From assembly GCA_023388055.1 (NCBI GenBank), contig JAEWGW010000040.1:160081-224080 (forward strand): a DNA stretch of 64,000 bases, written 5' to 3'. Both the position numbers and the translations under genes were made by a program. Positions 7,258 to 14,642 of the stretch are shown one piece after another (position 1 is the stretch's first letter; every line of letters starts with the position of its first letter). The DNA comes from Bacillota bacterium (GTDB lineage Bacteria; Bacillota; Bacilli; Paenibacillales; NBRC-103111). Below the pieces are notes generated by a model. It had not been told where the DNA came from, made no database searches, and saw only the letters and a list, made by a program, of their open reading frames with translations.

Positions 7258-7893
7258 CTAAAACAACACTTCTTCCCCGACTGTATCCCCAGAGGTTCCT
7301 ATAGCCACGACCCTATACCATAGGGCCTGTTCTTTCCGGTTAGGCTGGGTGGCAAACCAATACCGCTTACCTGCATGGGCAACTATTCGGGCTTGGAATG
7401 ATTGGTTTTGGTTATCCGTTATTTGAATCCGGGCGATATCCGGGCTTAGTACTTCCCCCATAAGAATAGGTATCGCCTCCATTCCGGCCGATCCGGCAAC
7501 AAAGCCCTCTCCCGTCTGCATTCCCTTTTTATCTTGCGGTATAAAGTAGCTAACCCTGGACGTTCCTTGCTCCGCGATAAGCAATGCTCCTCCCGCATTT
7601 AATTCCATAGAAAAAATAATAGGCTGGCCAGATTCCGCCTCCACGGTATAAACCCCTTTTAGTGTGTTGGGATATGACCTAGAGTTTATCGTGAAATAGA
7701 ACACAAATAAACAAAGCAACAGGCATGCCGTACCGTATGCTATGCCTCGTTTTCTTGGACTTCTTCCTTCGTACTCCAGGGAATGTGCTCCTTGTCTGAT
7801 CCTTGTGGCCAATTCATCATTGAAAGAAGCACTAATTAATGGCTTCTCTTGCAGCGCATCATACCAGTTTGGTCTCATTGACTCCACTTCCAT
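7258..7893 (-). CDS. Single-pass membrane protein, probable partner of the ECF sigma factor
   Basis: A 211-residue protein with about 50 cytoplasmic residues, one membrane segment (YGTACLLLCLFVFYFTI) and an outer beta-rich domain of about 140 residues. It overlaps the 3' end of the ECF sigma gene, with its own GGAGG site inside it. That order and topology are typical of an anti-sigma factor or sigma-associated sensor, but I see no zinc-binding anti-sigma motif, so the role is inferred from context. Confidence 0.6.
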   Translation of the reverse strand: MEVESMRPNWYDALQEKPLISASFNDELATRIRQGAHSLEYEGRSPRKRGIAYGTACLLLCLFVFYFTINSRSYPNTLKGVYTVEAESGQPIIFSMELNAGGALLIAEQGTSRVSYFIPQDKKGMQTGEGFVAGSAGMEAIPILMGEVLSPDIARIQITDNQNQSFQARIVAHAGKRYWFATQPNRKEQALWYRVVAIGTSGDTVGEEVLF

Positions 7894-8419
7894 CCACCCC
7901 CTCCAAGGATTTCGTGATCATTCTGCGGGCTGTAAATAGTCTAGATTTCACCGTACCCTCTGGAATTTGCAGGACGTTCGCAATCTCTTGAATGGATAAT
8001 TGATACTTGGCATGAAGCACCAGTGTCTCTCTAAGCTTGGTGGGCAATGCGAATACCTGCCGCCACACCTCATTAGTCGCTTCCTTCTCCAAAAAGGAAT
8101 CCTCCGCGGAACGGCTGGTTTCCTTCGAACTTGCAAGACCGAATAGAAACACCTTGCGGATAAAGGCGGATTTCATATAGTTATAGCTGATATTGCGGGT
8201 GATCCGGAGCAGCCAGGTTTTCACGGAGGCTTCACCTCTATAATCCTTAACATGGCGATAAGCCTGGATGAACGTATCTTGGGTAATGTCATCTGCAAGA
8301 ACATGGTTTTTCGTCAGAAAAAACGAGAAATTCCACACGTCCTGACCGTAATCCCGCATTAACTCCTCCAGCATGCTTTGATCCATTTTTTCGATAACCC
8401 TTAAATGGTCATGGCTCAA
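7859..8419 (-). CDS. ECF-family RNA polymerase sigma factor
   Basis: About 186 residues with region 2 (DITQDTFIQAYRHVKDYRGEASVKTWLLRITRN) and region 4 (LSIQEIANVLQIPEGTVKSRLFTAR) of sigma-70 ECF factors. TTG at 8419 is chosen because GGAGG lies eight bases upstream; the frame is open a little further, but the only earlier start overlaps that ribosome site. A TGAACC-N16-TGTC element just upstream suggests autoregulation. The target regulon is unknown; the membrane protein downstream is its likely regulator. Confidence 0.9.
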   Translation of the reverse strand: MSHDHLRVIEKMDQSMLEELMRDYGQDVWNFSFFLTKNHVLADDITQDTFIQAYRHVKDYRGEASVKTWLLRITRNISYNYMKSAFIRKVFLFGLASSKETSRSAEDSFLEKEATNEVWRQVFALPTKLRETLVLHAKYQLSIQEIANVLQIPEGTVKSRLFTARRMITKSLEGVDGSGVNETKLV

Positions 8420-8440
8420 ACGCTTCACCTCCACCCAATT

Positions 8441-8466
8441 GACAATTCATCCCGGCATGAGGTTCA
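8441..8466 (-). promoter_or_regulatory. ECF-type promoter (TGAACC-N16-TGTC) of the sigma operon
   Basis: On the minus strand TGAACC (8461-8466) and TGTC (8441-8444) are 16 bases apart, resembling the TGAAAC/CGTC ECF consensus. Transcription would begin almost at the ribosome site, so the leader is very short. Confidence 0.5.
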
Positions 8467-8479
8467 TTCTGCAAAAATA

Positions 8480-8526
8480 AAAAAAGCTGGACGGAAAAAC
8501 GTCATGTTCTCCATCCAACTTTTTTG
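8480..8526 (-). terminator. Terminator of the 8549-9346 gene
   Basis: On the minus strand AAGTTGGATGG pairs with CCGTCCAGCTT, followed by a U-tract. It separates the immunity-like gene from the sigma operon. Confidence 0.8.
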
Positions 8527-8548
8527 TGCGAATCCCTCTGTTTACGCT

Positions 8549-9346
8549 CTAGACTATGGGATGCCCATAAAAATATTTCACACCGGCCTCCCAATCCATC
8601 TCAGAAAGTGCCTGAACATAATGGTACACCCCATCAAGCAGCCTGTCGTCCACAACGGTGTTATATTCAATGGGGCATAGAATGCCGCTCCAGACTGACA
8701 GCAAGGAAGGAATGAGATGGGTTCCTAACGGAGCTTGTTCATGCCGCGACACAGCTGACTTCTCAATCAGCTTCTTGGCCAGCGGTGCCGGAAATACAGG
8801 GGTGGAATAATAATAATACTGGTCCACATCCACCTTCTTCATTAGATCCAGATAGAACTGTCCAATCTCATCTACAGCCGCATCCTCATCCAGCTCGTCG
8901 GAATAATTCAGGAATATATCCAATGAGTTTCGAATGGTCTCCTCTACATTCGTATCCTCCCATTCGTCGAGCATAGCCAACAGATACGGAACGGCCTCAT
9001 AGGATAACGTATGGACGGCAGATGAAGCAAAGGTATCGGCATTTTGTTCGGATAAATCGGAAAGGAAAGCCAGGTTTTCTACTTTCAACAGATCCTGATG
9101 GGAGGCGACCAAACAAAATAAGCGTATGTATGCATTCATCATATTTTCGTTTTTAGTCGAATTCATCCGTTGAATTAACAAATCCTTAGCAGCAAAGTCA
9201 CCCAATTTGAACAATTCCGTGATGATCTGGGCAGTATCCGTTTCTGTCGACGCTTCTGCAAGAGCAGCCCTTAATGATGCAATGTCACCACTGGGATCAC
9301 ATTTTCCATACCAATTTCCTTTTTCTAATAAGTTAACCGCATTCAT
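8549..9346 (-). CDS. Acidic helical protein, possibly Imm47-like immunity protein
   Basis: A 265-residue acidic, helix-rich cytoplasmic protein without signal or membrane segment. The start has AGGAGG six to seven bases upstream. Helical repeats such as VPYLLAMLDEWEDTNVEETIRNSL and a Tyr-rich stretch DQYYYYSTPVFP are visible. The overall look recalls polymorphic-toxin immunity proteins (Imm47 group), but that is from memory and weak. No toxin gene is adjacent. It stands alone with its own terminator. Confidence 0.55.
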   Translation of the reverse strand: MNAVNLLEKGNWYGKCDPSGDIASLRAALAEASTETDTAQIITELFKLGDFAAKDLLIQRMNSTKNENMMNAYIRLFCLVASHQDLLKVENLAFLSDLSEQNADTFASSAVHTLSYEAVPYLLAMLDEWEDTNVEETIRNSLDIFLNYSDELDEDAAVDEIGQFYLDLMKKVDVDQYYYYSTPVFPAPLAKKLIEKSAVSRHEQAPLGTHLIPSLLSVWSGILCPIEYNTVVDDRLLDGVYHYVQALSEMDWEAGVKYFYGHPIV

Positions 9347-9380
9347 GTTTTAGCCTCCTAAGTTATGAAAGAGAAATATA

Positions 9381-9770
9381 CTATTTTACCGAATGCTGAT
9401 GGTCGTAACAATATATTTTTCCCTGAAATCTGTGGGAGTTGGCTTTGCAGTAATTCCACACCTTCACACTAACCGCTCTGCCGCAGTGGGCACAGACATG
9501 CTCATCTACAGGGAAAAGTTCGGGTACATTATCGCCAACAGGTTTTATGGGGGCTGCCTTATTTGATAATTTGGCTTTAACCACAACGTAACCAACCCGA
9601 AGAATCAGTAATGCCCCAAGGCCAAACAAGGCATGATCCAGCTCCGGCACGCTAAAGGGTGATTTCATCACATTATTGCCTATAACCCATACAAATACCT
9701 TCAACATACACACTAACGCTATTCCTTCCACCAATAACATGGAAATCGATAGTTTTTTTCTCCTGGACAT
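9381..9770 (-). CDS. Small membrane protein with C-terminal zinc-ribbon-like motif
   Basis: A 129-residue protein with two hydrophobic segments (LLVEGIALVCMLKVFVWVI and LFGLGALLILRVGYVVV) and a C-terminal Cys/His cluster, CAHCG followed by YCYDHQH, that could bind zinc. ATG at 9770 is preceded by GGGAGAGG. It directly follows the Mrr nuclease gene by 13 bases and is probably co-transcribed with it. Function unknown. Confidence 0.65.
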   Translation of the reverse strand: MSRRKKLSISMLLVEGIALVCMLKVFVWVIGNNVMKSPFSVPELDHALFGLGALLILRVGYVVVKAKLSNKAAPIKPVGDNVPELFPVDEHVCAHCGRAVSVKVWNYCKANSHRFQGKIYCYDHQHSVK

Positions 9771-9783
9771 GGCCTCTCCCTTC

Positions 9784-10644
9784 TCACATCGATTTGGTAT
9801 GCCGGCAGGCGGGGAAAGTGGTGCAGCCATAGAACTCCTCGCCGGTTTTGGTTTTACGTTTAATCATCACGGCTCCACACTTGCAGGTAACGGAACTTGT
9901 CACTGCTACTTCTTTGCGCGTTGAAGAAAGCTCCTTTTTGACGGAAGTCATCTCCCGATTCTTACCTGACGCCTTCTTTCCCGGTTGCCACTTTCCCCAT
10001 GACCGCAGTTTTTGTTCCAGCAGAGCACCGTGCCAATAATCCACTTTAAATTGCTCGGCTTCCTTTTTGGCAGGTCCGGTTAGGTCGGATGTGGTCACAA
10101 GGAGGGTCAGAATACAATCATGGTTCCGTTTGGCTGCAACCAATTCCCTTACCATTTGCACAGGGACCAAATGGTGATCCGCATAACATTTGGCCTGAAC
10201 TGCTGTTTTCTCCCCCCGTCTATCTCGTATGACCAGGTCCACTCCGCCATCATTCCCGCCGATTCCTACTTCATTAACCTCGTAGCCTTGATCCCGGAAA
10301 TATAAAGCCAACAATCGCTCAAACTCCGCCCAAGACATTTCATGAAAGGCACTGCCCAGAATTTCTGCATCCGTTCTACAACCCTTGGAAACATGTATGG
10401 AGGTGGAGGAATGGGGGTTGACTGAAGCAGTTCTTGAAGCTCTGCCACGTTTCTTCTTTTCTTCTCTGCGTTTTTGAGTCCACATGCTCCCCATCATTTC
10501 TGCGAATATAAGTCCTCCGAAAAACACTCCTACAGCGGCGCCCCAATGGGCTCCGATATAAAATAATCCTACTGCAAGTAGGACTATTATAGCCCTCAGT
10601 AAATTGGCAAGCTGTCTTCCTTCCGCATGATAGGTTCTGGCCAT
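9784..10644 (-). CDS. Membrane-anchored Mrr-type restriction endonuclease with topoisomerase zinc finger
   Basis: A 286-residue protein. Residues about 15-50 form one or two membrane segments (LLRAIIVLLAVGLFYIGAHWG). Residues about 100-215 are an Mrr_cat nuclease domain with GGNDGGVDLVI and TAVQAKCY, the D...QxK catalytic pattern of PD-(D/E)XK enzymes. The C-terminus is a topoisomerase-type zinc finger, CKCGAVMIKR...FYGCTTFPAC. ATG at 10644 has AGGAGG upstream. Mrr proteins cut foreign or modified DNA; membrane anchoring suggests action at DNA entry, which is inference. Confidence 0.85.
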   Translation of the reverse strand: MARTYHAEGRQLANLLRAIIVLLAVGLFYIGAHWGAAVGVFFGGLIFAEMMGSMWTQKRREEKKKRGRASRTASVNPHSSTSIHVSKGCRTDAEILGSAFHEMSWAEFERLLALYFRDQGYEVNEVGIGGNDGGVDLVIRDRRGEKTAVQAKCYADHHLVPVQMVRELVAAKRNHDCILTLLVTTSDLTGPAKKEAEQFKVDYWHGALLEQKLRSWGKWQPGKKASGKNREMTSVKKELSSTRKEVAVTSSVTCKCGAVMIKRKTKTGEEFYGCTTFPACRHTKSM

Positions 10645-10870
10645 CTGTGCCTCCTGTTTTATTCCAAAGTTTATCAAGTCACCACGAAATCATGGCGTTA
10701 TCATTGATTTTAGTCTGGCAAAAATTTATATAGTCAATAAAAATTGTAATGCCTAGCAATAAGTTTCTGTCGAATCTTAGTATAAACGATCCAGACATTT
10801 TTGTGGAGATATTTGTTAATCTTCAGTCACACAGCTGGGATTTGAGTGTATATATTTCCTTATCAAGAAT

Positions 10871-10884
10871 TACGTATATACGTA
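10871..10884. promoter_or_regulatory. Perfect 14-bp palindrome TACGTATATACGTA
   Basis: A symmetrical site in the 310-base region between the divergent Mrr gene and the small CxxC gene, about 70 bases before the latter's start. It has the look of an operator; the regulator is unknown. Confidence 0.35.
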
Positions 10885-10955
10885 CCAAGCGGATAAAGTA
10901 AATGTGATATCCTCATTAGGAAGAATGGTTGGATTTATAATAGAGGGTGACAACC

Positions 10956-11225
10956 TTGGCCGAATTGCTAGAGACTTACAATGGAATGATCGAAGAGGAA
11001 GACGAACTTTACATGGGGATTCATGTCTGTGAGGAATGCACCGACCACCTTCTGGACCTGATCTCGGAAAAGGCGGAAGTCATTCATATGCCAACAGCCG
11101 AGGTTATCCTTTCCGCGGTTCAGGTGATCATGAGGGATTTGCAGACAGAACTGCTGCACTTGCGGATTGAAAAGAGCATGTTGACGCGGGAGATCAGCAG
11201 GCTGAGAAAAAGTACTAAATGCTGA
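10956..11225 (+). CDS. Small protein with CxxC motif and coiled-coil C-terminus
   Basis: An 89-residue protein read from TTG at 10956, six bases after AGAGGGTG; an in-frame GTG at 10947 overlaps that site and is less likely. It is acidic, has CEEC at about residue 27, and ends with a heptad-rich helix (LLHLRIEKSMLTREISRLRK). I do not recognise the family. It is one of the few plus-strand genes here and has its own terminator. Confidence 0.55.
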   Translation: MAELLETYNGMIEEEDELYMGIHVCEECTDHLLDLISEKAEVIHMPTAEVILSAVQVIMRDLQTELLHLRIEKSMLTREISRLRKSTKC

Positions 11226-11280
11226 GGCTTTAAATTTAATTTTTTCTTTGGGACTAAGATTCAATTCTGCAATATTGTTG

Positions 11281-11320
11281 AAAAAGACCTCTAACCGAAA
11301 TGTAGGTTGGAGGTCTTTTC
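11281..11320. terminator. Bidirectional terminator of the CCTCT-ACCGAA family
   Basis: AAGACCTC/GAGGTCTT with inner AACC/GGTT and loop beginning GAAA. It lies between the small CxxC gene and the ATPase gene. Its ascending arm resembles terminators at 42182, 54386 and 57539. Confidence 0.85.
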
Positions 11321-11366
11321 TTCCAATTAGATATAGTTTCCGGGTTAATGATTGTATGAAAGGTCC

Positions 11367-12902
11367 CTAAGAGGAGGTTTCTGTCAGACTTAAAACTTTT
11401 GTTAAGCCATAGTGAATTTTATAACTCATAGACTCTGAGAAACCCTGTGAAGGATAAACTGACTTATATCTCCAAATCGAACCTACTTTAACTCCAATAA
11501 TTGATGTATCAAATAAAAATTGTAGGATTGACCTTATCCTTGCAGGCTCCAACTTGCCAAATGTTTGTTGTAATTGATTGGTTAATTCCACCTTTGTAAT
11601 AACTGATTTTCCAATATTAGTTAGAGCGTCGAGATATGTTTTTATTTCTGGCAATTGAGTTTCCCATTCATCCTTTATTTCTTCTTTCAACCATTCACTA
11701 TAAGCGGCTTCCGCTGTGTATATAATGTCAGCATAAAGATGATCAGTATTACTAATTTTAGTAAATTCTTCAGAATCTGGGTCTTCAGATTCGAGTCCAT
11801 CTTTCTCATCTTTCATCGCTTCAATTATTGTGCTGTAGAATGATATAACATCCCTTGGTCTCATAAAAGTGCTTCTTGTAATATAATTGACGGGAGTTGT
11901 TCGGCTTCTAACTTCTTTGCGGTCAAAAAGTGAATTTAGATCACTGATTTCAGCCTGGCCTGCTTTACGAGCAAAGTAATTAATTCGTATCAGCATTAAT
12001 TTCTGTAAGGACTCTCGATCCCATTTAAGGATAGATCCACTATCTTTTCTATGCTTATTCTTGTCGTTTAGTTCAAGTGTTTCAAAAATGTCTTCTCTTA
12101 AAAAAGCAATAGGCCTAATTTTTCCTGAAAATTTTTGATTAATATAGTCTGATGCTAAAATTAAACCTGTGTTGATATGTTTACATGTATCAAAAGAAGA
12201 TGTATCCCATGCTTCATCTAATCTATCAAAAAGAACAAATACTTTCTTTTCCCTTATCCCATTAAGCAGTAATCTTTCAAGTTGATCGGTAAGATTATTA
12301 ATGTTACTTGATAAAATATTTTTAAGTGTACTATTATCACGAATGTCCTCAAATGAGATTTCTCCCACATCAACCGATAAATCTGATAAATCTTGACCCA
12401 AATCCGCAGAAGGCAATTTAATTTTGGAAAGTTTATATAATTTTTCTCCAAGCAGATCGATCCATGAGGGTACAGGTTTTGCAAAAATTTTTTCCAAAAT
12501 TTTCGAGGCTATCGCAATTTCCTTTGGTATTGTTTCTCCTTTTTGTTCATAATGATATACAAGCCCTCTAATAGATTCGATTAGGATTACAAATCTCCAT
12601 GAGTCTCGAAAGCTTATAGAATTAGCCTTTTCTTCATGTTGAAGTAATGCATGAGCATTCCAACTATAGTTGGTTAATGAAAGAGATAGAACTATATCGT
12701 TATTTGAAAATATCTTTGAAGGTTTAGATGAAAGATGTAAAAAAACAGCCGTTTTACCTGCACCCTTCCGACCAAGCATTAAGTAAACATTAGGATTTTC
12801 TACTATTTGTTTTGATACTCCGGCATCATAAAAATAATTAGTTAATTCTTTGTCTCTTTCAGCTGCCACTTTCCCTACACTTATCCAGTCTAATATCGCC
12901 AT
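11367..12902 (-). CDS. Sll1717-type P-loop ATPase, possible defence gene
   Basis: A 511-residue cytoplasmic protein with Walker A GRKGAGKTA at about residue 44 and Walker B VFVLFDRLDEAWD at about 220. A later FLREDIFETL strand is typical of STAND/KAP-like ATPases, and the C-terminal 100 residues look like a winged helix. It matches what is called the Sll1717-family P-loop ATPase, a group of unknown function sometimes seen in defence islands. The gene is clearly AT-richer than its neighbours and stands alone beside an AT-rich gap, suggesting horizontal gain. Partner and trigger are unknown. Confidence 0.75.
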   Translation of the reverse strand: MAILDWISVGKVAAERDKELTNYFYDAGVSKQIVENPNVYLMLGRKGAGKTAVFLHLSSKPSKIFSNNDIVLSLSLTNYSWNAHALLQHEEKANSISFRDSWRFVILIESIRGLVYHYEQKGETIPKEIAIASKILEKIFAKPVPSWIDLLGEKLYKLSKIKLPSADLGQDLSDLSVDVGEISFEDIRDNSTLKNILSSNINNLTDQLERLLLNGIREKKVFVLFDRLDEAWDTSSFDTCKHINTGLILASDYINQKFSGKIRPIAFLREDIFETLELNDKNKHRKDSGSILKWDRESLQKLMLIRINYFARKAGQAEISDLNSLFDRKEVRSRTTPVNYITRSTFMRPRDVISFYSTIIEAMKDEKDGLESEDPDSEEFTKISNTDHLYADIIYTAEAAYSEWLKEEIKDEWETQLPEIKTYLDALTNIGKSVITKVELTNQLQQTFGKLEPARIRSILQFLFDTSIIGVKVGSIWRYKSVYPSQGFSESMSYKIHYGLTKVLSLTETSS

Positions 12903-13311
12903 TGAGGCACTCCTTTTTTAGAGGTTTACTTTAGAGCTGTTTCAACCATAAACAACAATGTTTTCTTAAAAATTCTTTTCCACATAAATACAATTATTTC
13001 ATTAAAGTGTATATCTGTCTAATAGATAATTTGTGAAAAAATAATTCTGCTAATATAAGCTAAGGTAATTCCCATACTTTGTAGACGATAAAAAAACAAG
13101 TTTTGCTACAGCAGATTTACTATAAAGTTCAGCATGTATAAGTACTTCTCGAAATTAAACTATCTGTGAAGCAGACTAGTTCGTTTTATCCTCCTAATCT
13201 TACAAAAATTAAAATCAATTATGTTTTGTCACCATGACCATACCATCCGGAAATTCTTTAGGCTACATGTCTGAGCTTTACACGAAATGAAATACATCGT
13301 CTATAACTGTT
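12903..13311. other. AT-rich gap with no gene seen
   Basis: These 409 bases between the ATPase and Fic genes are strongly AT-rich with many stops in all frames. I see no hairpin with a U-tract and no RNA signature. Promoters for the ATPase gene must lie in the lower end. Confidence 0.6.
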
Positions 13312-14454
13312 TTATTCCACAATTGTAACGATATATTCCCCCCGCCCCTCGCCTGATTGTATGACTCCAAGCTCCTTTAATCTGGCGATGCTCTTGGCAA
13401 TGCTCGAGGGGGATGCTTCTAGAATGTCGTCAAACCAGTTTCTATGAAAGGTTTCCCCTTCATTCATTCGGCTAATGAGCTCAAACATTGTTTTGGCGTG
13501 CCCTTTCCCTAAAAGCTCGCGAACATGTTTAATCCTGTCGTAACGCTGCAGTTCCTTGAGCACCTTGGTCAAAGAAGCGTTCACACACTCCAGGTAAAAT
13601 ACGATGAATGGCTTTAAGTCTCCTTGTGTGGCAGCCATAAGAGTATCGTAATAATCCTCTATTCTTTTATCGAAAAATTCCTCCACACTGAAAGCATCCT
13701 TAATGGTAGCAAGATCAGGATGGATTAATCCCACTAGTGTAGAGAATGCCCGGGCAGTTCTTCCGTTACCATCCGGAAAAGGGTGAATATATCCGATCAG
13801 GTGATGGGTGACTGCGGAGATGAGGAGCGGATGGACTTTTTTATCATTGTGCATTTTGTCGGTTTCGTATGGACTCATAAACCCGGTCACACTAGTGAAT
13901 AACCAGGAGAAGTATGCCTGCATTAGCCGCGGAACCTCGTTTGCTGCCGGAGGTTGATAGCTTACTCGACCATCACTATCTTGGAGGACAACAGGAATGC
14001 TCCTGTACCCCTCCGGGTATCCGGTTAAATTGTTCATCAACGTTTGTTGTATTCTTTTTAATACAGGCTCATCCATGTCGAAAAAGTCCTTGCCGGGGTC
14101 CAAGGTATACATATATTCATACGTCTCAAAAACATTTTTCACTTCCAACTGTGCTTTTTGCTTGATGGTCATAGGATTTTTCTTGTAGCTTTGATAGAGC
14201 TGCTCAACTTCCTTAAATTCCAATTTGTTTTGTTCAATCTTGGTCGTAAAGTGTGCAGTTCTAACCATAGAGTTGCGCAGAATAGTAGGCTTTAGCGGAT
14301 GGCTCTTTAAACCCAATCTGGCTAATGCCCCTATATTCCGTTCCGCCTCAAAAATAAGCTGTTGAATTTCATATTCATATGCATTGAAATTAGGCCTAAA
14401 GAGCAGCCGTTCTTCCGTACTGTCAAAGTGCAGGTAAGCAAATAAGTAAGTCAT
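13312..14454 (-). CDS. Fic-family protein (AMPylase type)
   Basis: A 380-residue protein with the Fic core motif HPFPDGNGRTAR at about residue 223, containing the catalytic His and the phosphate-binding loop. The upstream segment TTKIEQNKL resembles the N-terminal inhibitory helix motif (S/T)xxxE(G/N), with Gln in place of Gly/Asn. The C-terminal 90 residues look like a winged helix. Fic enzymes usually transfer AMP to protein hydroxyls. AGGTGG precedes the ATG at suitable spacing. The target is unknown; its neighbourhood suggests a stress or defence role. Confidence 0.9.
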   Translation of the reverse strand: MTYLFAYLHFDSTEERLLFRPNFNAYEYEIQQLIFEAERNIGALARLGLKSHPLKPTILRNSMVRTAHFTTKIEQNKLEFKEVEQLYQSYKKNPMTIKQKAQLEVKNVFETYEYMYTLDPGKDFFDMDEPVLKRIQQTLMNNLTGYPEGYRSIPVVLQDSDGRVSYQPPAANEVPRLMQAYFSWLFTSVTGFMSPYETDKMHNDKKVHPLLISAVTHHLIGYIHPFPDGNGRTARAFSTLVGLIHPDLATIKDAFSVEEFFDKRIEDYYDTLMAATQGDLKPFIVFYLECVNASLTKVLKELQRYDRIKHVRELLGKGHAKTMFELISRMNEGETFHRNWFDDILEASPSSIAKSIARLKELGVIQSGEGRGEYIVTIVE

Positions 14455-14589
14455 TTTACACCACCTTTTACACTAGAAAATCCTTTATTCAAGCTGTATA
14501 ATCCATATATTTAGTATATTCGATTACACTTATTATGTACACCTGTATTTACCTTTAAACCATTATTGATAATACAGCTTCATGCAGCA

Positions 14590-14620
14590 AAGAACCCCCA
14601 ACCGACTGGCTGGGGGCCTT
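14590..14620 (-). terminator. Terminator of the pectate lyase gene
   Basis: On the minus strand CCCCCAGCC pairs with GGTTGGGGG, followed by a short U-rich stretch, just after the pectate lyase stop codon. Confidence 0.8.
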
Positions 14621-14642
14621 ACTGTGCTATTCGTTCCTCCCC

